NCBI GenBank assembly: GCA_002221725.1
Contig: NJFT01000137.1
Span: 1 to 64,000, forward strand
Direction of reading: 5' to 3'
DNA from: Scedosporium boydii
Lineage: Eukaryota > Ascomycota > Sordariomycetes > Microascales > Microascaceae
Length of the DNA: 64,000 bases
A program made the translations under genes and the position numbers. The notes below the pieces were generated by a model. It saw only the letters and a program-made list of their open reading frames with translations, searched no databases and had not been told where the DNA came from. This document shows positions 48,201 through 60,718 of this stretch, one piece after another. The first letter of the stretch is position 1. Every line of letters begins with the position of its first letter.

Positions 48201-51077
48201 GCCATGATCCAGAAGCTTCGGGTTGAATCAGTGGCCCGAAATCTCAAGCAGTGTATTAATTCTCTCGGAAGCGTTGACTTGTCCAATATCGAGAACAGCC
48301 GGTCAATCACTGCGCTTATGGCTATGTTTGTCCCGATCGTGGACCAGTATGCGATAATCTGCCGCAACAGCTATACTCGGCTTCTCGAACTTCACCGCTC
48401 TACGGTCCGGCTAGCTCACTGCCTTGGAAAGTCCTACACTCACCTTGCCTCCCAAGGCTTCTGTACTCCTCAAGAGAAGTCTGACGATACTTCGGGAGGC
48501 GAGGGTAAACTAGAGTCGGGAACTGGGCTGGGAGATGGTGAAGGCGCCGAGGATATAAGCAAGGATATCCAGCCTGATGAGGATCTCTCTGAACTAGCGC
48601 AGGAGCCGAATAAAGAGAAAGATGGAGATATCGAGGATGAAAAGGACGCCGTCGATATGGCAGATGAGGACATGGAAGGTGAGATGGGCAGTGTTGCGGG
48701 GGATGATGAAGAAGGCGACAAGGAGGGTGATGAAGGCGAGAGCGAGAATGAAATGGACGAGGAAGCTGGTGATGTTGATGACCTGGATGCGACCGCTGTC
48801 GATGAGAAGATGTGGGAGGGAGATGGCGAAGAGGCTGAAAAGGATCAGCAGGGTGAGAAGCCCAAGGGCCAGAAACGAGACGATGAACAGATGGCAGCGG
48901 AAGCTCAGGATCAGGACATGTCGGACAAAGAAGACGCCGACAATGATGAAATGGAAGCCGCGGAAGAAGAGCCTCAAGCCGAGTCTGAAGACGTCAAAGC
49001 ACAACAAGATGTGGAGCGACAGGATCAAAACGTGGATGAGAGTGAGGCCCTGGCGCTCCCAGAAGACATGGACCTTGACTTTGGCAAGGACCAGGAGTCA
49101 GGTACGGAAGATGATGGGCTGGATGATCTTGATAGCCTGGGCGACAAGGATGAGAGGGGTGAGGAGGAGGATGACACCAACGTTCAGGGAGACGATGATG
49201 AACCCGCCGACGAGACGAAGCCTAGCGACGCAGATGGTGAACAGCCCGAAGAGGCGGAACAGGATGACGAAGATGTCGTTGACGATGACGCCGAAATTCC
49301 CAACGATCAAGGGATTGATGAGCAGGATGAGGAACAGGAGGAGGACCAAGCCGAGCAAGACAAGAACCTTATGGAGCAGTCTTCCGCGGATCCCGTGGAC
49401 ACAGATCCACAGGACGTGGCGCCGAGTGACGTTAAATCAGGCGGCCAAGACCAGAACAAAGACACAATGGATGTCGACGAGGACTTCCATAACAATTCAA
49501 CCCGCCAAGACGAGGGTGCGTCTGGGGATGGATCGGATAGCCAGCAAGCTCAACCCGGAGGCCAAGGGAAGTTATCTCAGCCGGAAGAGACCGCCCAGCA
49601 GCAGAACCAGGAGGAAAAGCAAGAAGATGAAGCTGAGGCGAGCCGCCCGGAACCATTCCGAAAGCTTGGAGATGCCGTGGAGAAGTGGCACCGGCAGCAT
49701 AACGAAATCAAGGATTCTCGGCCAGAGGACGACAAGAACGAGCAGCCCAATCCTCAGGCTGAAGAGTCCGAGATGCAGCAGCGCGAATTCCAGCACCTGC
49801 AGGACGAGAACGCTGTGCCGGACACGCAGGCAATCGGTGCTGCTACCGAGGATGAAGTCCAGCCAATTGATGACTCGATGGCCATTGATGAGGAGAAACA
49901 AGATCCATCTAGCAATGTCTTGCCTGATACAGAAGAGAAAGAGGTCGAACAGGACGTTGAAAAAATGGATACTGCCGAGCCAGAGGACGGGGAAGATGTG
50001 GAAGCCAACACCGACGCCGACGATGGTCGCTCTGGTGTCAAGACTCGACAGGGTGCCTACAATAGGGAGAGGTCACCATCTCCGGCTCTCATCGACGAAG
50101 ACGAAATGGACGAGAACAATGACGATGACGAAGTTTTGGAGACCGCCAGTGTTCTATCCGCCACGCACCTAACGGACGAAGCGCGTCCTCTGCGCGAATT
50201 TGCCGAGTCAATGCAACAATGGTCGGAGTTCCAGAACAAAACACAGTCGCTCTCCCAATCTCTCACCTCTCATCTCCGTCTCATCCTCACGCCCTCGCAA
50301 TCGACAAAGCTCTCCGGCTCCTTCCGCACGGGCAAGCGCCTCAACATCAAGCGAATCATCCCATATATCGCATCCAGCTACAAGCGCGACAAGATCTGGA
50401 TGCGCCGCAGCGTCCCCACCAAACGCGCCTACCAGATCCTCCTCTGCGTCGACGACAGCAAGAGCATGGGCGAGTCCAACTCGGGCAACCTAGCCCTCGA
50501 ATCCCTCGTCATGGTCTCCCGCTCCCTCACCATGCTCGAGGCCGGCCAGATCGGCGTCGTCGGCTTCGGCGCGGACGTCTTCACTGCCCACGACCTCGCC
50601 GCTCCTTTCTCCTCCCACGACGCCGGCGCCCGCGTCCTCCAGCGCTTCTCCTTCTCCCAAGACCGCACCGACATCTGTCTTCTCATCCGTTCCACAATCG
50701 ACCGCTTCCGCGCCGCCCGCCTCCAAGCCGATCGCGGCGGCGAAGACCTCTGGCAACTCGCCCTCATCCTCTCCGATGGCCTCACGCAGTCCGCCACCCA
50801 CGATTCCATCCGCAGGCTGCTCCGCGAGGCCGCGGAGGAACGAATCATGATCGTCTTCATCGTCATGGACGACGCGACGAAGCGCAAGGGAGACAGCGTC
50901 CTCCAGCTCAAGGAGGCGCGCTTCGTCAAAGATGTCGACGGCACGTCCCGCGTCGTCATCGAGAGGTATCTTGATACCTTTCCGTTCCAGTACTATCTTA
51001 TCGTGCACCATTTGGAGGATCTGCCGAATGCCTTGTCGGGACTCTTGAGGACTTGGTTTGCTGAGGTTAATGCTTAA
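36206..51077 (+). CDS. MDN1: Midasin, giant AAA+ ATPase of 60S ribosome assembly
   Basis: Dynein-related ATPase (MDN1/Rea1) that strips assembly factors (Ytm1, Rsa4) from pre-60S particles. Three exons: 36206-43414, 43470-43784 and 43842-51077, all phase 0, introns of 55 and 57 bp; 4,919 residues, normal for the family. Six AAA+ modules have Walker A motifs starting at about residues 308 (GLPGSGKT), 636 (GETGIGKT), 1083 (GPTSAGKT), 1372 (GETGCGKT), 1753 (GSPGVGKT) and 2063 (GPSGSGKS). Walker B is intact in modules 2-5 (LDEIN/LDELN/LDEIS/LDEMN) but reads IEDLD in module 1 and LDNAN in module 6. A long helical linker follows, then an Asp/Glu-rich tether (about 4055-4610), then the MIDAS domain with the metal motif DDSKS at about 4712. 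An in-frame ATG 49 codons upstream is not preferred because the family starts near MAATDIS. Confidence 0.97.
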
Positions 51078-52203
51078 ATGTTTTTTTAATTGTTTTTTGA
51101 TTTACTGGATGTCTACCGAGATGGACTACGGTGTAATCGTATGTTTTCATTGTCCTTCTGGTTTGTTAGAGAAAAAGTAATAGAATCTTGAATTTTAAAC
51201 CATGAACATGTCCTTTTTTCCACCCTGTTCGAGAAGTCGGCCTGCACGATGAATTCTGTGTATAACAAGGAGACAGTTGAAACCAGTTCAATATTTTTGT
51301 TTAATAATTGCAAACCGCAAGCTCGCTAGGTACAATGTATTTCATACGTATATATATAGATATAAAAACTTTTCTTTTCGCAAAAAAGATTCCGCCCGAA
51401 CCCAAGGTGTAACTGTGCCCTACACCCTGTCAACGTGTTTGATGTAAACCATGAAAGAGCCAAAAACATGACCTCCAACCAGATCCCAGATGCCCGCCCG
51501 CTTTGCAATGCCGTGAACTTTTCGGTCTTGTCGAAACCAAACGCCGATTGTGTTACTCGAATCGCAGAATCACGCCTCCCAAAAGCAATATTGCGCAGCC
51601 CGAGAAAAAAAAAAGCAAGAACGCGGAAACCCCCCAGTAATTCCATACCGCCCATGGATCATGGATCATACCCGCTGAACACCCCAAGTGCTGCCATTGC
51701 CGTACACCATGCCTTTTCTGACCCTCGCTTTTGACAATACTTGCTTCGTCCTCTGATTCCGTATGAATCTCCACAGGTCTCCTCCTGACCAAGCAGCATA
51801 AAATAAGACCTTGACCCCTCAAAACCCCCACTCACCCCATACTCCAAAAGCAGGTAAATCCGAAGGCGCAATCGGATTCCCCCGTGAATGCTACGCCGCC
51901 TCCCAAGTAAGAACGAACCATATCCGTCAACGAACTCCGATAACTCGCATCCTGGGACCGGCTGGATCGGAAAATGAAGAATAATCGACTTCCAAATTGT
52001 ACACCTAAATCATCGAACCATCGGCGCCGAGGATGTCTCCCCCGCTGAATACCATGCGGGTTCCGTCGTAAAAATAAGTGGAGAAATGTGTGGTTTTTTA
52101 TAGACAGTGAATTCGAAAAAGAAATGTTTGGCAAGATCAGACAGAAGATCTGAAAAAGTGCGAGGGCTGCTGCTGGGCGACCAGTATTCTCTCCGAGAGG
52201 GGG
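51078..52203. other. Convergent 3' region midasin / bZIP
   Basis: About 1.1 kb between converging genes. T-rich directly after the midasin stop (51080-51110). No supported gene. Confidence 0.55.
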
Positions 52204-53903
52204 TTATCTCAAATTGCTCTGGTCGAACGAGAACTGGCTTGGGAAAGCCATACTCGCACTGAGTCCAAAGGGATCCCACTCAAGGTTCGGCTCTAAAAGC
52301 TGGGTGAGATTTCCGTAGGACTGCATCGATCCGGAGGTCTGGACTGCTTGGGCCCCAGAGGGCATCTGCCGAGGTTGGCCAGGAGAGGTGGGGGTCATTG
52401 CCATCGTCTGGTTAGGGTCGGAGAATGGAGCAGGATATGGGCCTGGTCCGCTCGGGGTGTCAATCTCGGAATCGTCCATAATATCAGCCTGAGCATCGTA
52501 TTCTTGTTCTGTTGGATAACCTAGTTTAGCACAGATATTCAGGGAAAGGCCGGTGGAGAAGAAAAGTTCGCCGTAACGGGGAAAAACCCACCAAGCTGTT
52601 CGATGTGGTTCTGGAAGGACGGGGTAGCGTAGTAACCGGATGCCGCAGTTGGCGAGGTAACCGTTCCGGGTGTCGTTGTGGGAGTCGCAGACGCAGACGC
52701 CGTGGATACAGTTGCCAGACGTGTGTTAGCTGCAGCGGATGTCGGAGCCATGACAGGAACCGGTCGTGATGTGGGCGGAGAGATCGGTCCGGGGCCGGGG
52801 ACGGGGCTCAATTGGTGTTGAGGTGCGGCGGCAGGAGTCCGAAGGGGCCCAACGTCGGATGCGGGCGGAGACAAGGCCGGCTGGCTACCGAAGGTGGGTG
52901 CTGAACTCGTGGGGGAGTTCGTATGCGAAGGAGGCGTGTGTCGGTTTTTGGGTGAGAGGACAGATGGCGGCTGGGGCGGTGTCGCTAGCTGGCCCATGCC
53001 AGGTTCGAGTTTGGGAGCAATGCTCGAAATGGATCGCCGAGATTGGTGATGACGGTTCATAATGGCCCGCTGGATTGGGGGAGGCTGCGCAAGAGTTTGC
53101 GGGACATGAGTCGGGCCAAGGTTGGGGCTTGCTGTCTTAGCGCAAAGTTCGGCTTGAACATCGATGCCTATGAGAGACGGAGAAGACGTCAATAGGAGCC
53201 GGAGAGAGGGGGGCCGCAATTCGGTATTCATGTCCATCCATACCTTTCTCAAGAAGAATGCGCTCCAGAAGGGAGTTCTTATACCGAAGCATCAAGCATT
53301 CGTCCGCCGCATTTCGGTGGGCAGTCTGGAGGTTGTGTAGGTTTTGTTCATGAATTTGGATTGTCTCCTCTAGCTGTTTAATATATTCGGTTCGGCGTTC
53401 TCGGAAGGCAGCCTGTGCCTGGCGGTTGCGTTGCTTCCTCTCCTCGGAAGTGGCATATATCTTCATCTAGATGTCAGTCATCGTTCAATGCTCCCAGTCT
53501 CGTTGCAAGCGACGGGGATGGGAAAGAACACGCCGAGTCGGGAAAAGGGTCCATGGTGGGCTTGCAGGAGTTCTATAAAGGAGTTTCCGAGCAGGCATGC
53601 TAGACTTCCTAGAAGGAAGTCCAGTCCAACCCATTCACTCTGGCCTGCTCTTATATTCCCCGACCACACCCAGCTTCCATCTTCCTCTTGGCATTGTCGC
53701 AGGTTTTTGGGAGTAGAATCTTCTAAGGCTTGGTGTTGACTTACAGGTTTTCGGCCTCCCTTGCGTTTAGGCTGTTGAGGTTCCTGGGGAGCGTTGTTCG
53801 CGGGGACGTTGGTGGCGTGCTCGTTCTCGGGGCTGGATCGCATGGATTCTTCGCTATCTTCTTTAGTCATGACTGTTTTGTCGATGGACATCTTGTCTGC
53901 CAT
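52204..53903 (-). CDS. bZIP transcription factor, Yap/Pap1-type basic region
   Basis: Four exons: 53903-53745, 53460-53244, 53167-52592 and 52520-52204; about 422 residues. The N-terminus has KRKGGRKP, then IYATSEERKQRNRQAQAAFRERR, a basic region with the N-x-x-A-Q-x-x-F-R signature of the fungal Yap/Pap1 group, followed by the coiled-coil segment YIKQLEETIQIHEQNLHNL...ERILLEKG. The remainder is disordered, Ser/Pro/Thr-rich, ending in an acidic C-terminal segment (NLTQLLEPNLEWDPFG), a plausible activation region. The paired Cys-rich redox domains of Yap1 are not seen; only isolated Cys residues occur, so this is a related but distinct regulator. Intron 1 (284 bp) ends at either of two in-frame AGs six bases apart (53467 or 53461), giving an optional Met-Lys next to the basic region. 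Upstream lies about 6.8 kb without genes. Confidence 0.9.
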
Positions 53904-54254
53904 ACCTCCCTACCAGAAAAGGACAGAGAGGGCAGCGGGACCTGAATCCTGGCGTGGCGAAAGAGGCAGCTTGCTAGGATGTGAGAAGGGCGTAGCTACA
54001 AGGCAAATCGAGAAGACAACTCGGGGCTGCCAAGAGTCTCCAAGTACAAGCCCGACAGTTTTGGAAGTCCTTGCCTCTTTGTCTCCAAGTACTCGTGGTA
54101 TTGGCGCGTTGAGCAGGACGACGCAATCGGATTGATAGGTGATATGGATTGGAAGATTTTGCAAGTGGTGTGGGCGAGCGCAGCTGGTGGAATGAGGAAT
54201 AGGGCACTCTCCTCTACACTGGTCAACGGAGTCGAGTCGATTCGATTCGACGAT

Positions 54255-54279
54255 AGACCGAGACCGAGACCGAGACCGG
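54255..54279. repeat. GACCGA tandem repeat, about four copies
   Basis: Short perfect hexamer array in the bZIP upstream region. Confidence 0.75.
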
Positions 54280-55126
54280 GTCAGGAGGTTGGAACAGAGG
54301 TGTGGGGACTTTGTGCCGGTTCGAGAAAAGAAAACAGGCTATTTTTGTCAAGCGACGTAACAAGAGATCAATTCTGTGCAGCTTGAAATTGGGTCTCTTG
54401 TAAGTGTCTGATGCACCGTCGCGGAAGTGTAAGGTGGTTGTTGAGGGAGAAGAACAAGTTGGAAACGTCGGTGCTCAATTTGCGCCCGCAAGATATGGGG
54501 TAGACAGGGGAATATGTCCGATTAAGGGTCCTGGGAAGCCTGAAGGAGGGGGGGTGACGATGTCCAGGGCGTCTGTGGCGCTAAAACCAGGACAATGTGC
54601 AAGAGTATTTGTACATTCAACTCCGTTAGATGGCTGGAATCCGACAATCCGGTAACAGGGCAGAAAAAAAAAAAAAAGAAAATTATTCCAACCGGGCGAA
54701 TCTAGAGAGTGTGGGGGAAAGTAAAAAAGAAGAGGTAATCGAAACTCGATCACAATGTGTGGCCTGTGGTTGAGGCGTGAAGGTATCTTTTCTGGTCTGT
54801 TTTCCCTTTGGCAATCAGTGATTTCTCTTGGTTCACGCCGGACTTGTTTGGAAGGCAGAGGTTACAGGCCCAGAACAGCAGGAAATTTTTTGGGCGGGTG
54901 CTTTTATGTAATGAAAAATTTTGTCTCATGGATGATGGACCCCTCTTTCCCCCCTCCTTCCCCAAGGAGGAATAGCCCCAGGGAAGAGCATCCAGGATAG
55001 GTCCAGGATGACCTTGGGTCTCGGATAGCGCCTGCACTAGTATAGTTTAGTGAGAAGAACCCACGTACAGTGCATGCACAGTTAGCTACTTCCCACAGGT
55101 CTCTCCACAGCACTTGTACACCTCAG

Positions 55127-55154
55127 TATGGAGTACTAAGGTACTTCGTACCTT
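55127..55154. repeat. TATGGAGTA site followed by 17-bp palindrome AAGGTAC-TTC-GTACCTT
   Basis: At 55138-55154 perfect 7-bp arms flank TTC; directly to the left is TATGGAGTA (55127-55135). At 55380-55395 a TACTTCGTA and a TACTCCATA overlap by two bases, so the two site types occur together twice within 300 bp. Confidence 0.65.
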
Positions 55155-58100
55155 GGATCATTGATCTCTTGATGAGTTGATCCATCCGACTCTTCCTTTC
55201 TCAAAGCCCAGCTCTCAGCACTTAGCGGCTAGCACCATCGATGGCAGCTCAGGAGCCGACAGCAAGCTGCCTCAACTCTGCCAGGCGTAACATAAAGCGA
55301 CGAGAGGAGAATCGGCGCAAGTGGGGGGGTTTCGGACGAATCCAATGCTCGCACAGCTTCCACGAAGTGTGTCGAATACTACTTCGTACTCCATACTTAA
55401 ACAGACTAAGCTGCCCTTTCAGTGTGCAAGGAGAGGAGACTTGCCTCAAGTTAAGTTTTCCTTGGTCACCTGGCACTTTCCATGCTTTAATTTCAAGTGT
55501 ACCACTTCGAGCTACTGTTGGCGACGTGTCGGTAATTTTTGGGCCCGGCGTCCTCTACCATCTCACCCTCTCTTTTGCCTCTAGGAAGCACACTACACGA
55601 CTGCGAGCAGGGAGTGAAAGGAACGGCATCTATGATTCCCGTGAGACCAGAGAATCAGAGCGCTGGTGGTTGGCCTGGCTGTCGCCGGCCAAGCACTTTT
55701 TTCTATAAGCCCTGTTCGTCTTTAGCAGGTTCTCCCTGCAAAACCAACGGCTATTCTCCCTATCCGTCCGTCCCATCTCTAGTCGACTTGGCAAGATTAC
55801 TGAGGTTCTTCCTCTCTACTTGTACGAATTACACTACCCCACTGGCCCACCTCGTCACTCGGGGTTTCCCTTTATGCATCAAATCGAGAAATCTCCCCGC
55901 CTCTGAATCTGCCTAGTCCTTCCTGCTCGTCAGGACACTCCAAGCAGAAACGTCACGTCACCGCCTGACTACACTAGCTCAGCATCGTCGACAGACAATG
56001 TTCAATTTAACGGGATAGAACGTGAAGCATCGATCAATGTGCTCACTACACCGCCCTGGCCAGTGTAGCTTCGGTGCGTTCCTGTCCCATCTCTAGACTG
56101 ATTCCACTGCATCCCACCCCTTCTCCCACAAGTGCTTAACGCTTCCGAACTATGAAGTACACTCTGTATAATAAGTAACGTACGCTCCGTAAGGAAGCTC
56201 CCAAGACAGGATCTTGGATGAGATGATGCTCCGCGAAGTGGGGCGAAGAATGCCGAAAGCGCGAGAGGAGATGCCTCGTAAATTGCACCGTGATCCAATA
56301 ATCCACCCTGGTTCTCAGGCAGGCAGAACAAGGTCCGGGGGATCGGTAGGGATGTATGCGAGTGTGCATTTTCTGCGCACCTCTCAAGGCCAAGGCTGGT
56401 CAACCCTGGTTCAACCCTCCACTGGCCACTAGGGAGCCCCGCTTCACTGGATGCTCATCTATCGCCCGCATTGACTAGTTGCAGTAGACACACCCACCTC
56501 TAAATTTCTGTCGCGGGATTGGATCCAAGCTGCAGTAAGTGGGGTATTGGATGGCTGCAAGACGCCTGCCACTGACACGGCGTAGACCGTCCCATGTCCC
56601 ATCCCCCATCCCCCATCCCTACACACAAAGCTTGAAAAACATATCACGCTTCGATGGAGGCGTGTTTGATGCGCTCTGGTGGATGTGGGATGTATGGGAC
56701 GGGTTGGTAGTGGCGGTGCCTTGGGAGGGGAGGTAAATAGTGGCCACCCACAGACGAGGAGTAGGAAGTAAGGCAAGCGTCGAGGGGGTTGATATCCTCC
56801 GCATTCGGTCATTGCAGAGGGAAATTCTAATTTTTCATTCTCTTTTTAGGAAACCACCCACATCGTCGCTATTTCCGTGTGGTTGCAGATGCAGCCTGGT
56901 TACACCCCGTTGAAGGCGACTTCCAAGTGGACAGCGAGACTCTCAAAGCGCAAGGCTCCATTTGATTACCGAGTAATATATGAGGAAATTACTTCGTATT
57001 GGCTGCTTCGCACACTTGCCATCCTCCACCGCCTTCTCTATCCGTTTAATTTCGTCCGAGAGAGGCATATGGAGCGGAAGGAGCATATGCGGCGTTGAAG
57101 TCCAAAATGAATGTTGGCGAACGGACTGAGGTCCAGGCAACAGGTCGCGTGAGTCTTAGGGGCTTGCGGATATCAGTCCCCGCGATTCAATTGGCAAACC
57201 CGATTTTGTTGATCAATGAAGACTGAGCGCCGAGGCCCAATGACAAAACATCGGAGCAGCAGTCGATCCGATCCGATCCATTCTGCTAACGTTAGGTCGG
57301 GAAGCTATCCAAATCGCTGGTGGAAGTTCTTGATCGGATCTGTCAGTTTCTGTTAATTCACCTGAGAAAGGCCATTTGTCAACGGTAGGCAGTTCCTTTC
57401 ATTGGAATAGACTCCGGGGCTCGACTCCCCGACTCCCTGTCACTATGCTTCACAAGCCATTGAACACACGCATACCTTACGCACCCTCGGAGCGGGAATA
57501 GTTATTCAAGTCAGTCGCCCATCTGAAGACAAGGCTTGTTGCATACTATGGACGGCCCATGATAATAATTTAGGACCTATATAATTACTCCGTACTTGCG
57601 TAGGTGACCATGAAGAACGCAAACAGCGAGACGGCTTTCATTTCTTCACTATGTACTTTGTATTTCGTTCGAAGTACTCAGTAGTCGAAACCCGAACTTT
57701 GGTGGCTGGCGAGGCGAACGATCGACATCCAATTGATGTGCATGTACGAAGTAGTTTATGTGTATGTCCAGGGTACGATGCAGTGGCGCTCTCAATCCCC
57801 CAGTATAGGAACTCGAGTACTGAGGTAACCGTACCTGTATACTTGAAATCTACAAGCTGGCAGTGTCGTTTCATGGTGAGACCACTACGCGGCTTCTTCA
57901 TCATCGGCGTCACACCACATTACCTTGACCACTCTGCAATGAGACTTAGAACCATTTCCAATGCGTATATCGGTCAAGTACGCTAGTGTGATATTCCGAG
58001 TTTTCCAAGTTACATCAGGAAGAAGAGAAGAAGGAGATCCTGCCTCCCACGAAGACGACACCCCATCAATTGATCAGTGGCAACACGGCTCTCATAGTCT

Positions 58101-60718
58101 GGTTACACTGCTTTAGAGGAAGAAAGGAAGAAGCATGAAGTACACAGGTACTTCAGATTCATAGAAAACGGACAGGAAAGTGCCTGGGACCTCACTCAGG
58201 TCGGCGATCGCCACTTCCTGCACTGAGACACGACATCCCTGTATGCAAGGATAATTTTTTGGGGGTCACCTGAGCAGAAGGTTTGGGGGGATGCAGATGG
58301 TGGATGCAGATGGTGTGTGGTACGTTCCTTCCAATTGACCGGGAATTGCACAAAGTCAACGCCTGGAAGCCGAAGTCGGTGCTAAAAGCTCGAAGTACTA
58401 TTGACGTAGACTTACTTCTCATCAATTCTCACCATCAGCTTTGTCTTGCACACCTCCTCGGACCCTCGACTTCTTTCAATAATATTGTTTGACAAGCATC
58501 CTATTCTCCGTTGCCTGAACAAACACTCTTCCCGGGCGCGCAGGGGTTCCATATTACTGATCCACTGGTTGGATCTGCATTGTATGGAGACGACATCCAC
58601 GACACAGTTCGGAGCTGCAGGACACTTCGCCAGCCATATAAGCAGCAGCGGATTGGCCGAGGGTCAGATGCAAAGGGAAATGTTTGATGAGACCCCCGCT
58701 CCTGAACCCCCCATCAGAACAACCCCCGCCCTTGCCGGATGACGACGAGTGTGTGTCCATGGACTGAATGAACCGACACATGGGAATTGATAACATTATG
58801 GACGGGGGCTAGTAATATGCGCCTCACACGAGAAACCTATGGAGTACTGACCCCCCACGACAGGGGACCAAGGAGAGCTGGAGAAAGGTTCCTGCTATCT
58901 TTGGTGTGCGTGGTCGCAGGCCGTGGAACGCGCAGACATTTGAAATCATGCCAGCTACAATTCCAGGAAGGCGTGAGAGCAAGGTGGTCGGGGTGATGCG
59001 AACCGGCGACAAAAGAAGAGAAGGAAAGAAGGAAACGAAAACATATCTTGTGAGCTACTTGGTCCTCGTAACTTGTCGAGAGGATGGTCGTTGGATGGTC
59101 ATTGATTGGGCCGGCTTGGTTCCTGTTCGAATTCTCGGCTGGATCTCACCCACTTTTCTAGAACTCTTCTAGTGTCGCATTCGAAGAATTTTGCGCCCGC
59201 AACGAAGCACTCTCCACCACGGGAATGCTTCTTGATCGAACGGGCGACGAACGTTGGCCGATCTTTCTTTAATTTTTTTCCCCTTCCATTGTGGAGAGAA
59301 GCTGGTCTTTTGCATGGATCCACCCCCCTTGCTAAAACCAGCGAGGCTCATACTCCCATAGCTCTTCGACGGAATACAAGTACATCATCCACCCTTCTTC
59401 CTGCTCAGGATTCAATGCCACGTTTTTCCATCGGAGATTCTACGACGTCGTACAACCCTCGAGGCAGTGGGTCAAACGGCAGGACAGGCAGGACCAGGCC
59501 ATGGGAAATGTACAGTGCGATTCTCTCACCGACCCAGGCAAGATACTTCCCCAGGTCCTCACCAAATCATAACCAAACAGAAGCAAGACGAGCTGCGGAT
59601 CAGATCCAACCTCTAAGCACCCCCCAAGCAAGAAAGTTGCACCACCCCCGTCGTTGTCCTTCGTACGGAGTATGTCGACCCAGGCCACGCTGGTGGGAAC
59701 CATTCGATGCTCACAACCTGGTGAAGCCAGCTGATCCCATCGAAGCGCTTATGTGGAGCTTGGCATGCCCTGTATAGCCTTGATGATCTCCAGATGTCAC
59801 CGTGGCAGCCTCGATATCCTTATCTCTCGGCAGACGACTGGGAAACGTAATGGCGTGCTATCTCTTGAAATAGGGGCTGACTATTCACGTACTCCCGTAT
59901 ATCATCTGGCCATGTCTGCCTTCTCGGAGATTACATTTGGGGCCTGAACGACTGTTGCAAGAGAGCAAGCACGAACCCTCCCACTTGGAAACTAACCAAC
60001 CAGGCGGCTGGACAGGCCTAGCGCCCCCAAGCCGAGACGGTGAGGCAGACCCTATGACCCCATGGGAACGAAATCGACGACAGAATTCCCGCGACCGAAA
60101 TAAACAACTCTCGAGATATGCGTCGAAGCTTTAGCAAATATTCGCACAGCTGGAGACATCAACAACGGCGGGGATTCTCAACAGTAGAATAGCTTTTTTT
60201 CTCATTAAGAAGTGTATCTCTCAAATTTTTAGGAACGCCCTCGAAATCAAAGAAAACGACTAACGTAGTAGACCTTTCGTTACAATGCCAAAATGCGAAA
60301 CCAAAACTCCAATCCCTTTCCCAAACCCGAATCCGAACCCTAATTTAACACAATCTTTGAACTGTTCATACACGTTGAAAAATGAGAATCATAAGACCCT
60401 CGTCGGAAAAAAACACGCATGGAGGAGAGAGAGAGAATTCAATGGCGCCCATGTGCATGCGTTCCCAAACTTGACAATTTTTGCGCCGACAAAATGCAAA
60501 GTCGTTGTTTTGTTTTCCAGAGATAGTCGGTCGTATCCCTCCGATGCTCCAGAAATGCTCATTAACCGTCGTCGAGATCGTCAAAAGACCTCAAGATTTA
60601 CTCGACAACGAAGCGTAAGACAAGAGACAATCTAACGCAGAAGAATCCAAATCAGGACTCAAATTCAACACCTCGCCCCCATCCACTCCGAAAGAAACGT
60701 AGTGATAAATTCAACTCG

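Larger units (their letters stand above)
53904..60718. other. Second gene desert upstream of the bZIP gene
   Basis: About 6.8 kb. No frame has domain support; the largest (59106-59777, plus) is of mixed composition and unconvincing. It holds a GACCGA repeat at 54255-54279, poly-A/T runs (54665-54680), a CATCCC-rich run near 56595, and a second concentration of TAC-NNN-GTA sites (55127, 55142, 55380, 55387, 56152, 56990, 57586, 57654, 57745, 58838, 59664). It may include a long 5' leader or distal promoter of the bZIP gene, or non-coding transcripts. Confidence 0.5.

Noticed and set aside
48622..50172. 516-codon Arg/Met/Lys-rich frame inside midasin
   Set aside because: It is the +1 shadow of the Asp/Glu-rich tether.
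50219..50974. 251-codon His/Arg/Pro-rich frame and antisense frames at the midasin 3' end
   Set aside because: Shadows created by the run of C-ending codons in the MIDAS segment.
59106..59777. 223-codon plus-strand frame
   Set aside because: No domain or conserved-looking block, and the sequence resembles the surrounding non-coding DNA.
60330..60350. CCCTAA-containing string resembling a telomere repeat
   Set aside because: Single copy within C/A-rich sequence; not an array.
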